Origin: Aristolochia californica
Taxonomy: Eukaryota > Streptophyta > Magnoliopsida > Piperales > Aristolochiaceae
Assembly: GCA_029961685.1 (NCBI GenBank)
Contig: JARWKL010000012.1
Location: 4,937,807 to 5,001,806 of the forward strand
Direction: 5' to 3'
DNA: 64,000 nt
Below the pieces are notes generated by a model. It was not told the DNA's origin and ran no database searches. It worked only from the letters and a program-made list of their open reading frames with translations. A program made the position numbers and the translations under genes. This document shows positions 1 through 13,370 of this stretch, piece after piece; position 1 is the stretch's first letter, and every line of letters starts with the position of its first letter.

Positions 1-672
1 AAATTCCAAGCTATTAGGGTTGATCTAGTGGAATTTCCCAAACATGGATAACAAAATTTTTTTGTTCATTTGTGGTGAGTGAATAAATTTTCTTTACTTA
101 CATTTCTTACTGTTTTAAAATTTTTCCATACATAAACTCTAAAATTTTCATTTTGTTGTGATTTGTTTGCCTTTTTTTTTATGAGATGAAATGAGAGCGA
201 AAACTCAAAGTTTAAATTTAAGAAAAAAGTGTACATCTAAAATGGAGATGCACAATGGACAAATGTAGAGAGAGATAATTCCAAAGAGAGTCTATAATTT
301 TCAGAGATTGTGAGCTCTTTTTAGTTTTTATATCATAGGTTTTGCAATCGTCGGGAAAAGGGGGAGGTGGGGGATTTTTAACAGAGTGTTGACTCCCAGT
401 CCATAAGTCATTTCTTAAAAAAATATAGCCCGTTATGCATGGTAAATCACTTTACAATTATCTATGATTGTTAGGTCAGCTTTTTGCAAACGGGCAAAAT
501 AATGTCTTCTTTGACACCGGTAAATATCCCATAGCACGTTCGCTTGAGAAGTTAAGGAGCGTTTGTTATTCTCTTTAAAAGCTTTGGATCCATAGGTCAA
601 TGTCATCTTTGACATGTTTCAAACATGCATATCCATTTTTAAAACACGTGTAGAACAAATCTCTTTCTTGTA

Positions 673-1347
673 AAATTCAAAGCTATAAGGGTTGAACTAG
701 TGGAATTTCCCAAACTTGGATAACAAAAATTTTGTGCTCATTTGTGGTTTGTGAATAAATTTTCGTTCCTTACATTTGTTGTAGTTTTGAATTTCTTCTA
801 TACATAAACTCTAAAATTTTCATTTTGTTGCCATATATTTGCCTTTTTTTTTTTATGTGATGAAGGGAGTGGGAAAACTCAAATTTTCGACTTAGAAAAA
901 ATGTGTACAACTAAAATGGAGATTCATAATGCACAAATGTATAGAGAAGTAATTCCAAAGAGTGTCTATAATTTTTAAGGATTGTAAGCTCTTTTTAATT
1001 TTTATATATCATGTTTTGCAATCGTCGGTAAAAGGGGGAAACGGGGGATTTTTAACTGAGTGTTGACTCCCAATCCATAAGTCATTTCTTACAAAAAAAA
1101 TATCCCGTGACGCATGATAAATCACTTTACAATCATCTATGAATTGTAGGTCGGCTTTTTGCAAACATGCAAAATAATGGCTAGTTTGACTCGGGTAAAT
1201 ATCCCACCGCACGTTCACTTGAGAATTTAATGAGCGTTTTTTATTCTCTTTAAAGGCTTTGGATACATAGGTCATTTGCATCTTTAACATGTTTCAAGGT
1301 AGCATATTCAATTTTAAAACACGTGTGGAAGAAATCTCTTTCTTTTA
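673..1347. repeat. Monomer 2, twin of monomer 74
   Basis: From 672 to 764 this unit is identical to 48,381-48,473. Both copies also share the unusual CTATGAATTGTAGG, where almost every other unit reads CTATGATTGTTAGG, and the rare left end AAATTCAAAGCTATAAGGG. These shared rare variants are the clearest single proof that domain I and the start of domain IV are copies of one segment. Confidence 0.9.
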
Positions 1348-4038
1348 AAATTCCAAGCTATTAGGGTTAAACTAGTGGAATTTCCCAAACTTCGATAACA
1401 AAACTTTTGCATTCATTTGCGGTGTGTGAATAAATTTTCTTTACTAACATTTGTTATTGTTTTAAATTTTTTCCATACATAAACTCTAAAATTTTTATTT
1501 TGTTCTGATCTATTAGCCTTTTTTTGTTTACTGGATGAAGGGAGAGCGAAAACTCAAAGATTTGATTTAAGAAAAAAGTGTACATCTAAAATGGAGATGC
1601 ACAATGCACAAATGTAGAGAGAAATAATTCCAAAGTGTGTCAGTAATTTTTAGAGATTGTAAGCTATTTTTAGTTTTTATATCTCAGGTTTTGCAATCAT
1701 CTGGAAAAGGGGGCGGTGGGGGATTTTTAACTGAGTGTTGACTCCCAGTCCATAAGTCATTTCTTAAAAAAATATAGCCCGTTACGCATGATAAATCACT
1801 TTACAATTATCTATGATTTTTAGGTCAACTTTTTGCAAACGGGCAAAATAATGGCTTCTTTGACACCCGTAAATATCCCACCGCACGTTCACTTGAGAAG
1901 TTAATGAGCGTTTGTTATTCTATTTAAAAGCTTTGGATCCATAGGTCATTGTCATCTTTGACAAGTTTCAAGCATGCCTATCCATTTTTAAAACACGTGT
2001 AGAACAAATCTTTTTCTTGTAAAATTCGAAGCTATAAGGGTTGAACTAATGGAATTTCCCAAACTTGGATAACAAAAATTTTGTACTCATTTGTGGTGTG
2101 TGAATAAATTTTATTTACTTACATTTTTCATTGTTTTGAATTTCTTCTATACATAAAATCTAAAATTTTTATTTTGTTGTGATATATTTGCCTTTTTTTT
2201 TTACGTGATGAAGGGAGAGGGAAAACTCAAATTTTCGAGTTAATAAAAATGTGTACATCTAAAATGGAGATTCACAATGCACAAATGTATAGAAAAGTAA
2301 TTCCAAAGAGTGTCTGTAATTTTTATGGATTGTAAGCTTTTTTTAATTTTTATATATCAAGTTTCTCAATCGTCGGTAAAAGGGGGAGGCGGGGGATTTT
2401 TAACTGAGTGTTGACTCCCAATCCATAAGTCATTTCTTACAAAAATATAGCCCGTGACGCATGATAAATCACTTTGCAATCATCTATGATTGTTAGGCCA
2501 GCTTTTTGCAAACATGCAAAATAATGGCTTGTTTGACTCGGGTAAATATCCCACCGCACGTTCACTTGAGAATTTAATGAGCGTTTTTTATTCTCTTTAA
2601 AGGCTTTGGATACATAGGTCTTTTGCATCTTTAACATGTTTCAAGCTAGCATATCCATTTTTAAAATACGTGTAGAAGAAATCTCTTTCTTGTAAAATTG
2701 CAAGCTATTAGGGTTGAACTAGTGGAATTTCCCAAACTTTGATAACAAAACTTGTGTTCATTTACAGCGTGTGAATAAATTTTCTTCACTTAAATTTGTT
2801 ATTGTTTTAAATTTTTTTCATACGTAAACTCTAAAATTTTTATTTTGTTCTGATCTATTTGCCTTTTTTTATTTACGGGATGAAGGTAGAGCGAAAACTC
2901 AAAGTTTTGATTTAAGAAAAAAGTGTACATCTAAAATGGAGATGCTCAATGCACAAAAGTAGAGAGAGATAATTCCAAAGTGTGTCTTTAATTTTTAGAG
3001 ATTGTAATCTCTTTTTAGTTTTTATATCTCAAGTTTCGCAATCGTCGGGAAAAGGGTGAGGTGGGGGATTTTTAACTGAGTGTTGACTCCCAATCCATAA
3101 GTCATTTCTTACAAAAATATTGGCCTTTAGGCATGACAAATCATTTTACAATTATCTATGATTGTTAGGTCAACTTTTTGCAAACGGGCAAAATAATGGC
3201 TTGTTTGACATGGGTAAATATCCCACCGCACGTTCACTTGAGAATTTAATGCGCGTTTGTTGTTCTCTTTAAAAGCTTTGGATCCATAGGTCATTTGCAT
3301 CTCTAACATGTTTAAAGCATGCATATTCATTTTTAAAACACGTGTAGAAGAAATCTCTTTCTTGTAAAATTCCAAGCTATTAGGGTTAAACTACAGGAAT
3401 TTCCCAAAGTTGGATAACAAAAATTTTGTGTTCATTTGTGCTATGTGAATAAATTTTCTTTACTAACATTTGTTATTGTTTAAAATTTTCTCCATGCATC
3501 AATTCCAAAATTTTCATTTTGTTGTGATATATTAACCTTTTTTTTTACGGGATGAAGGGAGTGGGAAAACTCAAAGTTTTGAGTTAAGAAAAAAGTGTAC
3601 ATCTAAAATGGAGATTCACAGTTCACAAATGTAGAGAGAAATAATTCCAAAGAGTGTCTGTAATTTTTAGGGATTGTAAGCTCTTTTTAAATTTTATATC
3701 TTAGATTTTGCATTCGTCGAGAAATGGGGGAGGCGGGGAATTTTTAACTGAGTGTTGACTCCCAATCCATAAGTCATTTCTTTCAAAAATATAACCCATG
3801 ACGCAAGATAAATCACTTTACAATCTGCTATGATTGTTTGGTCAGCTTTTTGCAAACATGCAAAATAATGGCTTGTTTGACTCGGATAAATACCCCACCG
3901 CACGTTCACTTGAGAATTTAATGAGCGTTTGTTATTCTCTTTAAAAGCTTTGGATCCATAGGTCATTTGCATCTTTAACAAGTTTCAAGCATGCATATCC
4001 ATTCTTAAAACTCGTGTACAAGAAATCTCTTTCTTATA

Positions 4039-4710
4039 AAATTCCAAGCTATTAGGGTTGATCGAGTGGAATTTCCCAGACTTGGATAACAAAACTTTTG
4101 TGTTCATTTGTGGTGAGTGAATAAATTTTGTTTACTTACATTTCTTACTGTTTTAAATTTTTTCCATACATAAACTCTAAAATTTTCATTTTGTTGTGAT
4201 ATATTTGCCTTTTTTTGTTTACGAGATGAAATGAGAGCGAAAACTCAAAGTTTTGATTTAACAAAAAAGAGTACATCTAAAATGGAGATGCACAATGCAC
4301 AAATGTAGAGAGATAATTCCAAAGAGAGTCTATAATTTTTAGAGATTGTAAGCTCTTTTTAGTTTTTATATCTCAGGTTTTGCAATCGTCGGGAAAAGGG
4401 GGAGGTGGGGGATTTTTAAAAGAGTATTGACTCCCTGTCCATAAGTTATTTCTTACAAAAATATAGCCCGTTACGCATGATAAATCACTATACAATTATC
4501 TATGATTGTTAGGCCAGCTTTTTGCTAACGGGCAAAATAATGGCTTCTTTGACACCGGTAAATATCCCACCGCACGTTGACTTGAGAAGTTAATGAGCAT
4601 TTGTTATTCTCTTTAAAAGCTTTGGATCCATAGGTCATTGTCATCTTTGACATGTTTCAAGCATGCATATCCATTTTTAAAACACGTGTAGAACAAATCT
4701 CTTTCTTGTA
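4039..4710. repeat. Monomer 7, GATCGAGTGG / GTGAGTG type
   Basis: The left end reads TTGATCGAGTGG, where most units have TTGAACTAGTGG. The only other copy of this variant I noticed is in monomer 78 (about 51,101). Both follow a unit ending in ACTCGTGTA and precede a unit of the ATAAGGG type. This fixes the register of the long duplication after monomer 5 has dropped out. Confidence 0.85.
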
Positions 4711-7700
4711 AAATTCCAAGCTATAAGGGTTGAACTAGTGGAATTTCCCAAACATGGATAACAAAAATTTTGTGCACATTTGTGGTGTGTGAATAAATTT
4801 TCTTTACTTAAATTTGTTATTTTTTTGAATTTCTTCTATACATAAATTCTAAAATTTTCATTTTTTTGTGATATATTTGTCTTTATTTTTTTACGTGATG
4901 AAGGGTGAGAGAAAACTCAAATTTTTGAGTTAAGAAAAAAGTATACATCTAAAATGGAGATTCACAATGCACAAATGTATAGAGAAGTAATTCCAAAGTG
5001 TGTCTGTAATTTTTAGGGACTGTAAGTTCTTTTTAATTTTTATATATCAGGTTTTGCAATCGTCGGTAAAAGGGGGAAGCGGGGGATTTTTAACTGACTG
5101 TTGACTCCCAATCCATAAGTCATTTCTTACAAAAAAATAGCTTGTGACGCTTGATAAATCACTTTAGAATCATCTATGATTGGTAGGTAAGCTTTTTGCA
5201 AACATGCAAAATAATGGCTTGTTTGGCTCGGGTAAATATCACACCGCACGTTCACTTGAGAATTTAATGAGCGTTTTTTATTCTCTTTAAAGGCTTTGGA
5301 TACATAGGTCATTTGAATCTTTACCATGTTTCAAGCAAGCATATCCATTTTTAAAACACGTGTAGAAGAAATCTTTTTCTTGTAAAATTCCAAGCTATTA
5401 GGGTTGAACTAGTGGAATTTCCCAAACTTCGATAACAAAACTGTTGTATTCATTTGGGGTGTGTGAATAAATTTTATTTATTACATTTGTTATTTTTTAA
5501 ATTTTTTCCACACATAAAATCTAAAATTTTATTTTGTTTTGATCTATTAGCCTTTTTTTGTTTATGGGATGAAGGGAGAGCGAAAATTCAAAATTTTGAT
5601 TTAAGAAAAAAGAGTACATCTAAAATGGAGATGCACAATGCACAAATGTAGAGAGAGATAATTCCAAAGTGTGTCTGTAATTTTTAGAGATTGTAAGCTC
5701 TTTTTAGTTTTTATATCTCAAGTTTCGCAATCGTCGGGAAAAGGGGGAGATGGCGGATTTTTAACTGAGTGTTGACTCCCAGTCCATAACTCATTTCTTA
5801 AAAAAATATAGCCCATTACGCATGATAAATCACTTTACAATTATCTATGATTGTTAGGTCAGCTTTTTGCAAACGGGCAAAATAATGGCTTCTTTGACAC
5901 CCGTAAATATCCCACCGCACGTTGACTTGAGAAGTTAATGAGCGTTTATTATTCTCTTTAAAAGCTTTGGATCCATAGGTCATTGTCATCTTTGATATGT
6001 TTCAAGCATGCGTATCAATTTTTAAAACACGTGTAGAACAAATCTCTTTCTTGTAAAATTCCAAGCTATAAGGGTTGAACTAGTGGAATTTCCCTAACTT
6101 GGATAACAAAAATTTTGTGCTAATTTGTGGTGTGTGAATAATTTTTCTTTACTTACATTTTTTATTTTTTTGAATTTCTTCTATACATAAACTCTAAAAT
6201 TTTGATTTTGTTGTGATATTTTTGCCTTTTTTTTTTACGTGATGTAGGGAAAGGGAAAACTCAAATTTTCGAGTTAAGAAAAAAGTGTACATCTAAAATG
6301 GAGATTCACAATGCAAAAATGTATAGAGAAGTAATTCCAAAGAGTGTCTGTAATTTTTAGGGATTGTAATCTCTTTTTAATTTTTATATATCAGGTTTCT
6401 CAATAGTCGGTAAATGGGGGAGGCGGGGGATTTTTAACTGAGTGTTGATTCCCAATCCATAAGTCATTTCTTACAAAAATATAGCCCGTGATGCATGATA
6501 AATCACTTTACAATCATCTATGATTGTTAGGTCAGCTTTTTGAAAACATGCAAAATAATGGCTTGTTTGACTCGGGTAAATATCCCACCGCACGTTCACT
6601 TGAGAATTTATTGAGTGTTTTTTATTCTCTTTAAAGGCTTTGGATACATAGGTCATTTGCATCTATAACATGTTTGAAGCTAGCATATTCATTTTTAAAA
6701 CACGTGTAGAAGAAATCTCTTTCTTGTAAAATTCCAAGCTATTAGGGTTGAACTAGTGGGATTTCCCAAATTTCGATAACAAAACTGTTGTGTTCATTTG
6801 TGGTGTGTGAATAAATTTTATTTATTACATTTATTATTGTTTTAAATTTTTTCCACACATAAACTCTAAAATTTTTATTTTGTTCTGATCTATTAGCCTT
6901 TTTTTGTTTACGGGATGAAGGGAGAGCGAAAACTCAAAATTTTGATTTAAGAAAAAAGTGTACATAAAATGGAGATGCACAATGCACAAATGTAGAGAGA
7001 GATAATTCCAAAGTGTGCCTGTAATTTTTAGAGATTGTAAGCTCTTTTTAGTTTTCATATCTCAGGTTTCGCAATCGTCGAGTAAAGGGGGAGGTGGGGG
7101 ATTTTTAACAGAGTGTTGACTCCCAATCCATAAGTCATTTCGTACAAAAATATTGGCATTTATGCATGACAAATAACTTTACAATTATCTATGATTGTTA
7201 GGTCAACTTTTTCCAAACGGGCAAAATAATGGCTTGTTTGACACGGGTAAATATCCCACCGCACGTTCACTTGAGAATTTAATGCGCGTTTGTTGTTCTC
7301 TTTAAAAGCTTTGGATCCATAGGTCGTTTTCATCTCTAACATGTTTCAAGCATGCATATCCATTTTAAGAAAACGTGTAGAAGAAATCGCTTTCTTGTAA
7401 AATTCCAGGCTATTAGGGTTGAACGACAGGAATTTCCCAAACTTGGATAAAAAAAATTTTGTGTTCATTTGTGCTATGTGAATAAATTTTATTTACTTAC
7501 ATTTGTTATTGTTTAAAATTTTTTCCATACATAAACTCCAAAATTTTCATTTTGTTGTGATATATTTGCCTTTTTTTTTTACGGGATGAAGGGAGAGGGA
7601 AAACTCAAATTTTTGAGTTAAGAGAAAAGTGTACATCTAAAATGGAGATTCACATTTCACAAATGTAGAGAGAAATAATTCCAAAGAGTGTCTATAATTT

Positions 7701-10095
7701 TTAGGGATTGTAAGCTCTTTTTCTTTTTTATATCCCAGGTTTTGCAATCGTCGGGATATGGGGGAGGCGGGGGATTTTTAACTTAGTGTTGACTCCCAAT
7801 GCGTAAGTCATTTCTTACAAAAATATAGCCCGTGACGCATGATAAATTACTTTACAATCGGCTATGATTGTTAGGTCAACTTTTTGCAAACATGAAAATA
7901 ATGGCTTGTTTGACTCGGGTAAATATCCCACCGCTCTTTCACTTGATAATTTAATGAGCGTTTGTTATTCTCTTTAAAAGCTTTGGATCAAGAGGTCATT
8001 TTCATCTCTAACATGTTTCAAACATACATATCCATTTTTAAAACACGTGTAGAAGAAATCTCTTTCTTGTAAAATTCCAAGATATTAGGGTTGAACTAGT
8101 GGAATTTCCCAAAATTGGATAACAAAAATTTTGTGTTCATTTGTGCTGTGTGAATACATTTGCTTTACTAACATTTGTTATTGTTTTAAATTTTTTCCTT
8201 ACATAAACTCTAAAATTTTTATTTTGTTGTGATCTATTTGCCTTTTTTAGTTAACTGGATGAAGGGAGAGTGAAAACACAAAGTTATGATTTAAGAAAAA
8301 AGTGTATATCTAAAATGGACATGCACAATGCACAAATGTAGAAAGAGATAATTCCAAAGAGTGTCTGTAATTTTCAGGGATTGTAAGCTCTTTGTAGTTT
8401 TTATATCACAACTTTTGCAATCGTCAGGAAAAGGGGGAGGCATGGCATTTTTAACTGAGTGTTGACTCCCAATCCATAACTCATTTCTTACAAAAATATA
8501 GCCCGTTACGCATGATAAATCACTTAAAATTATCTATGATTGTTAGGTCAGCTTTTTGCAAACGGGCAAAATAATGGCTTGTTTGACACGGGTAAATCTC
8601 CCACCACACGTTCACTTGAGAATTTAATGAGCGTTTTTTATTCTCTTTAAAATATTTGGATCCATAGGTAATTTGAATCTCTAACATGTTTCAAGTATGC
8701 ATATCCATTTTTAAAACACGTGTAGAAGAAATCTCTTTCTAGTAAAATTCCAAGCTATTAGGGTTGAACTAGTGGAATTTCCTAAACTTGGATAAAAAAA
8801 ATTTTGTGTTCATTTGTGCTATGTGAATAAATTTTCTTTTACTTATATTTTTTATTGTTTTGAATTTTTTCTATACATAAAATCTAAAATTTTCATTTTG
8901 TGGTGATATATTAGCCTTTTTTTTTGTTTACGGGATGAAAGGAGAGGGAAAACTCAAATTTTTTATTTAATAAAAAAGTGTACATCTAAAATGGAGATGC
9001 ACCATGCACAAATATAGAGAGAGATACTTCCAAAGAGTGTCTGTAATTTTTAGAGATTGTAAGCTCTTTTTAGTATTTATATCTCAGGTTTTGCAATCGT
9101 CAAGAAAAGGGGGAGGCAAGGGATTTTTAACTGAGTGTTGACTCCAAATCCATAAGTCATTTCTTACAAAAATATAGCCTGTTACACATGATCAAATACT
9201 TTACAATTATATATGATTGTTAGGTCTGCTTTTTGCAAACGGGCAAAATAATGGCTTGTTTTACACGGGTAAATATCCCACCGCACGTTTACTTGAAAAT
9301 TTAACGAGCGTTTGTCATTCCCTTTAAAAGTTTTTGATCCACAGGTCATTTGCATCTCTAACATGTTTCAAGAATGCATATCCATTTTTAAAATATGTGT
9401 AGAAGAAATCTCTTTCTTGTTAAATTCCAAGCTATTAGGGTTGAACTAGTGGAATTTCCCAAACTTGGATAACGAAACTTTTGTGTTCTTTTGTTGTGTC
9501 TGAATAAATTTTCTATACTTACATTTGTTTTTGTTTTAAAATTTTTCCATACATAAACGTTAAAATTTTCATTTTGTTGTGATCTAGTTGCCTTCTTTTA
9601 GGTTACGGGATGAAGGGAGAGCGAAAACTCAAAATTTTGATTAAAGAAAAAAGTGTACATCTAAAATGGGGATGCAAAATGAACAAATGTAGAGAGAGAT
9701 AATTCCAAAGGGTGTCTGTAATTTTTTGGTATTGTAAGCTCATTTTAGTTTTTATATCTCAGGTTTTGCAATCGTTGGGAAAAGGGGAAGGCGGGGGATT
9801 TTTAACACAGTGTTGACTCACAATCCATAAGTCATTTCTTACAAAAATATAGCCCATTACGCATGATAAATTACTTTACAATCATCTATGATTGTTAGGT
9901 CAGTTTTTTGCAAACGTGCAAAATAATTGCTTGTTTGACTCGGGTAAATATCCCACCACACGTTCACTTGAGAATTTAATGAGTGTTTGTTTTCTCTTTA
10001 AAAGTTTTGGATCAATAAGTCATTAACATCTTTAACATGTTTCAAGAATGCATATCCATTTTTAAAACTCGTGTAGAAGAAATCCTATTCTTGTA

Positions 10096-10754
10096 AAATT
10101 CCAAGATACTAGGGTTGAACTAGTGGAATTTCCCAAAGTTTTGTGTTCATTTGTGGTGTGTGAATAAATTTTCTTTACTTACATATGTTATTGTTTTAAA
10201 TTTTTTCAATACAAAAACTCTTAAATTTTCATTTTGTTGTGATCTATTTGCCTTTTTTGGTTTACAGGATGAAGGGAGAGCGAAAACTCAAAATTTTTAT
10301 ATAAGAAAAAAGTGTATAACTAAAATGGAGATGCATAATGCACAAATCTAGAGAGAGATAATTCCAAAGAGTGTCTATAATTTTTCGGGATTGTAAGCTT
10401 TTTTTAGTTTTTATATCTCAGGTTTTGCAATCGTCAAGAAAAGGGGAAGCGGGGGATTTTTAACTGAGTGTTGACTTCAAATCCATAAGTCATTTCTTAC
10501 AAAAATATAGCCTGTTACGCAAGATAAATCACTTTACAATCATCTATGATTGTTAGGTCATCTTTTTGCAAATGTGCAAAATAATGGCTTGTTTGACTCG
10601 GGTAAATATCCCACCGCACGTTCACTTGAGAATTTAATGAGCGTTTGTTATTCTTATTAAAAGATTTGGATCCATAGGTCATTTGCATCTTTAACATGTT
10701 TCAAGCATGCATATCAATTTTTAAAACATGTGTAAAAGAAATCTCTTTCTTGTC
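10096..10754. repeat. Monomer 16, 15-bp deletion near the left end
   Basis: At about 10,137 the sequence runs TTTCCCAAAGTTTTGTG. The CTTGGATAACAAAAC stretch present in nearly all units is missing, and with it the left arm of the ACAAAA-N-TTTTGT dyad. The unit is 659 bp. Confidence 0.85.
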
Positions 10755-11350
10755 AAATTCCAAGCTATTAGGGTTGAACTAGTGGAATTTCCAAAACTTG
10801 GATAACAAAACTTTTGTTTTAATTTGTGCTGTGAATAAATTTTTTTTACTTACATTTGTTATTGTCTTAAATTTTCTTTTTGTTGTAATCTATTTGCCTT
10901 TTTTTGTTTACAAATTATGGGAGACCGAAAACTTAAAGTTTTTATTTAAGAAAAAAGTGTTCATCTAAAATTGAGATGCACAATGCACAAATGTAGAGAG
11001 AGATAATTCCAAAGAATATCTGTAATTTTTCAGGATTGTAGGCTCTTTCTAGTTTTTATATCTCAGGTTTTGCAATCGTTGGGAAAAGGGGGGGGGGGGG
11101 ATTTTTAACTTAGTGTTGACACCAGATCCATAAGTCATTTCTTACAAAAATATTGCCTCTTACGCATACAGGCAAAATAATGGCTTGTTTGAGTCGGTTA
11201 AATATGCTACCGCACGTTCACTTGAGAATTTAGTGAGCGTTTTTTAGTCTCTTTAAAAGCTTTGGATCCATAGGTCATTTGCATCTTTAACATGTTTCAA
11301 GCATGCATATCCATTTTTAAAACACGTGTAGAGGAAATCTCTTTCTTGTA
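10755..11350. repeat. Monomer 17, two internal deletions, 596 bp
   Basis: About 24 bp are missing near 10,873 (the CCATACATAAACTCTAAA stretch of the AT block), and about 56 bp near 11,169. The second runs from ACGCAT to AGGCAAAATAATGG and removes the central dyad and the first arm of the second. The unit also carries the first poly-G tract (11,088-11,100). Confidence 0.85.
11088..11100 (+). repeat. Poly-G tract, 13 bases (monomer 17)
   Basis: The G-rich box, normally GGGGGAGGCGGGGG after GGGAAAA, is replaced by an unbroken run of 13 G. It lies at the same place in the monomer as the 17- and 27-base runs in monomers 33 and 39. Confidence 0.9.
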
Positions 11351-13370
11351 AAATTCCAGGCTACTATGGTTGAACTAGTGGAATTTCCCAAACTTGGATA
11401 ACAGAACTTTTGTGTTCATTTGTGGATTGTGAATAAATTTTTTTTACTTGCATATGTTATTGTCTTTAATTTTTTCCATACTTCAACTCTTAAATTTTCA
11501 TTTTGTTGTGATCTATTTGCCTTTTTTTGTTTACGGATGGAGGGAGAGCGAAAACTCAAATTTTTTATTTAAGAAAAAAGTGTACATCTAAAATGGAGAT
11601 GCACAATGCACAAATTTAGAGAGAGATAATTCCAAAGAGTGTCTGTAATTTTTAGGGATTGTAACCTCTTTTTAGTTTTTATAACTCAGGTTTTGCAACC
11701 GTCGAGAAAAGGGGCAGGCGGGGGATTTTTAACTGAGTGTTGACTCCCAATCCACAAGACATTTCTTACAAATATATAGCCCGTTATGCATGATAAATTA
11801 CTTTATAATCATCTATGATTGTTTGGTCAGCTTTTTGCAAAGGGGCAAAATAATGGCTTGTTTGACTCGGGTAAATATCCCACCGCACGTTCACTTGAGA
11901 ATTTAATGAGCATTTGGTATTCTCTTTAAAAGATTTGGATCCATAGGTCATTTGCATCTTTAACATGTTTCAAACATGCATATCCATTTTTAAAACATGT
12001 GCAGAAGAAATCTCTTTCTTGAAAAATTCCAGGCTATTTGGGTTGAACTAGTGGAAATTCCCAAACTTGGATAACAAAAATTTTGTGTTCATTTGTGCTG
12101 TGTGAATATAAATTTTCTTTTCTTACATTAGTTATTGTTTTAAATTTTTTCCACAGATAAACTCTAAAATTTTCATTTTGTTGTGATCAATTTGACTTTT
12201 TTTTATTTATGGGATTAAGGGAGAGCGAAAACTCAAAGTTTTGATTTAACAAAAAAGTGTACATCTAAAATGGAGATGCACAAACCACAAATGTAGAGAG
12301 AGATAATTCCAAATAGTGTCTGTAATTTTTAGGGATTATAAGCTCTTTTTAGTTTTTATATGTTAGATTTTGCAATTGTCAGGAAAAGGGGGACGCGGAG
12401 GATTTTTTCTTGTGTTGACTCCCAATCCATAAGTCATTTCTTACAAAAATATAGCCCGTTATGCATGATAAATAACTTTACAATCATCTATGATTGTTAG
12501 GTTAGCTTTTTACAAACAGGCAAAATAATGGCTTGTTTGACTGCGGTAAATATCCCACCGCACGTTCACTTGAGAATTTAATGAGCGTTTGTTATTCTCT
12601 TTAGAAGCTTTAGATCCAAAGGTCATTTACATCTTTTACATGTTTCAAACAAGCAAATCCATTTTAAAAACACGTGTAGAAGAAATCTCTTTCTTGTAAA
12701 ATTCCAACCTATAAGGGTTGAACTTGTTGAATTTCCCAAACTTGGATAACAAAAATTTAGTGCACATTTGTGTTGTGTGAATAAATTTTCTTTAGTAACA
12801 TTTATTATTTTTTAAAATTTTTCCATAGATAAACTCCAAAATTTTCATTTTTTTGTGATCTATTTACCTTTTTTTGTGTACGGGATGAAGGGCGAGCGAA
12901 AACTCAAAGTTTTGATTTAAGAAAAAAGTGTACATAAAAAATGGAGATGCACAAAACAAAAATGCAGAGAGAGATAATTCCAAAGAGTGTCTGTAATTTT
13001 TATTGATTTTATGCTCTTTTTAGTTTTTATATCTCAGGTTTTGCATTTGTCGGGAAAAGGGGGAGGCGGGGGATTTTTCACTGAGTGTTGACTCCCAATT
13101 TATAAGTCATTTCTTACAAAAATAAAGCCCGTTACACATGATAAATCACTTTACAATCATCTATGATTGTTTGGTCAGCATTTTGCGAACGGGCAAAATA
13201 ATGGCTTGTTTGACTCGGGTAAATATCCCACCGCACGTTTACTTGAGAATTTTGTGATCGTTTGTTAGTCCCTTTAAAAGCTTTGGATCCATAGGTCAAT
13301 TGCTTCTTGAACATGTTTCAAACATTGATATCCATTTTTAAATCACATGTAGAAGAAATCTATTTCTTGT

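Larger units (their letters stand above)
1..9421. repeat. Array domain I: monomers 1-14, class A/B mosaic
   Basis: Monomer starts: 1, 673, 1348, 2022, 2695, 3367, 4039, 4711, 5385, 6056, 6729, 7400, 8072, 8745. All are 671-677 bp, with no large indel. Class A units (e.g. 1, 3, 5, 13, 14) carry CAATTATC, AACGGGC and mostly GACAC before the GGTAAA; class B units (e.g. 2, 4, 6, 8, 10) carry CAATC, AACATGC and GACTCGGG. Monomers 1-4 and 6-14 have counterparts in the same order at 47,712-56,420. Monomer 5 has none there. Monomers 5 and 11, and 6 and 12, also resemble each other, suggesting an older six-monomer duplication inside the block. Confidence 0.9.

Noticed and set aside
5454..5651. Plus-strand open frames of 60-78 codons (also near 10,151, 42,401, 18,545, 56,890, 59,262)
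   Set aside because: They lie at corresponding places in the repeat, are open in only a few units and have no protein-like features beyond AT-rich hydrophobic codons. They are by-products of the repeat.
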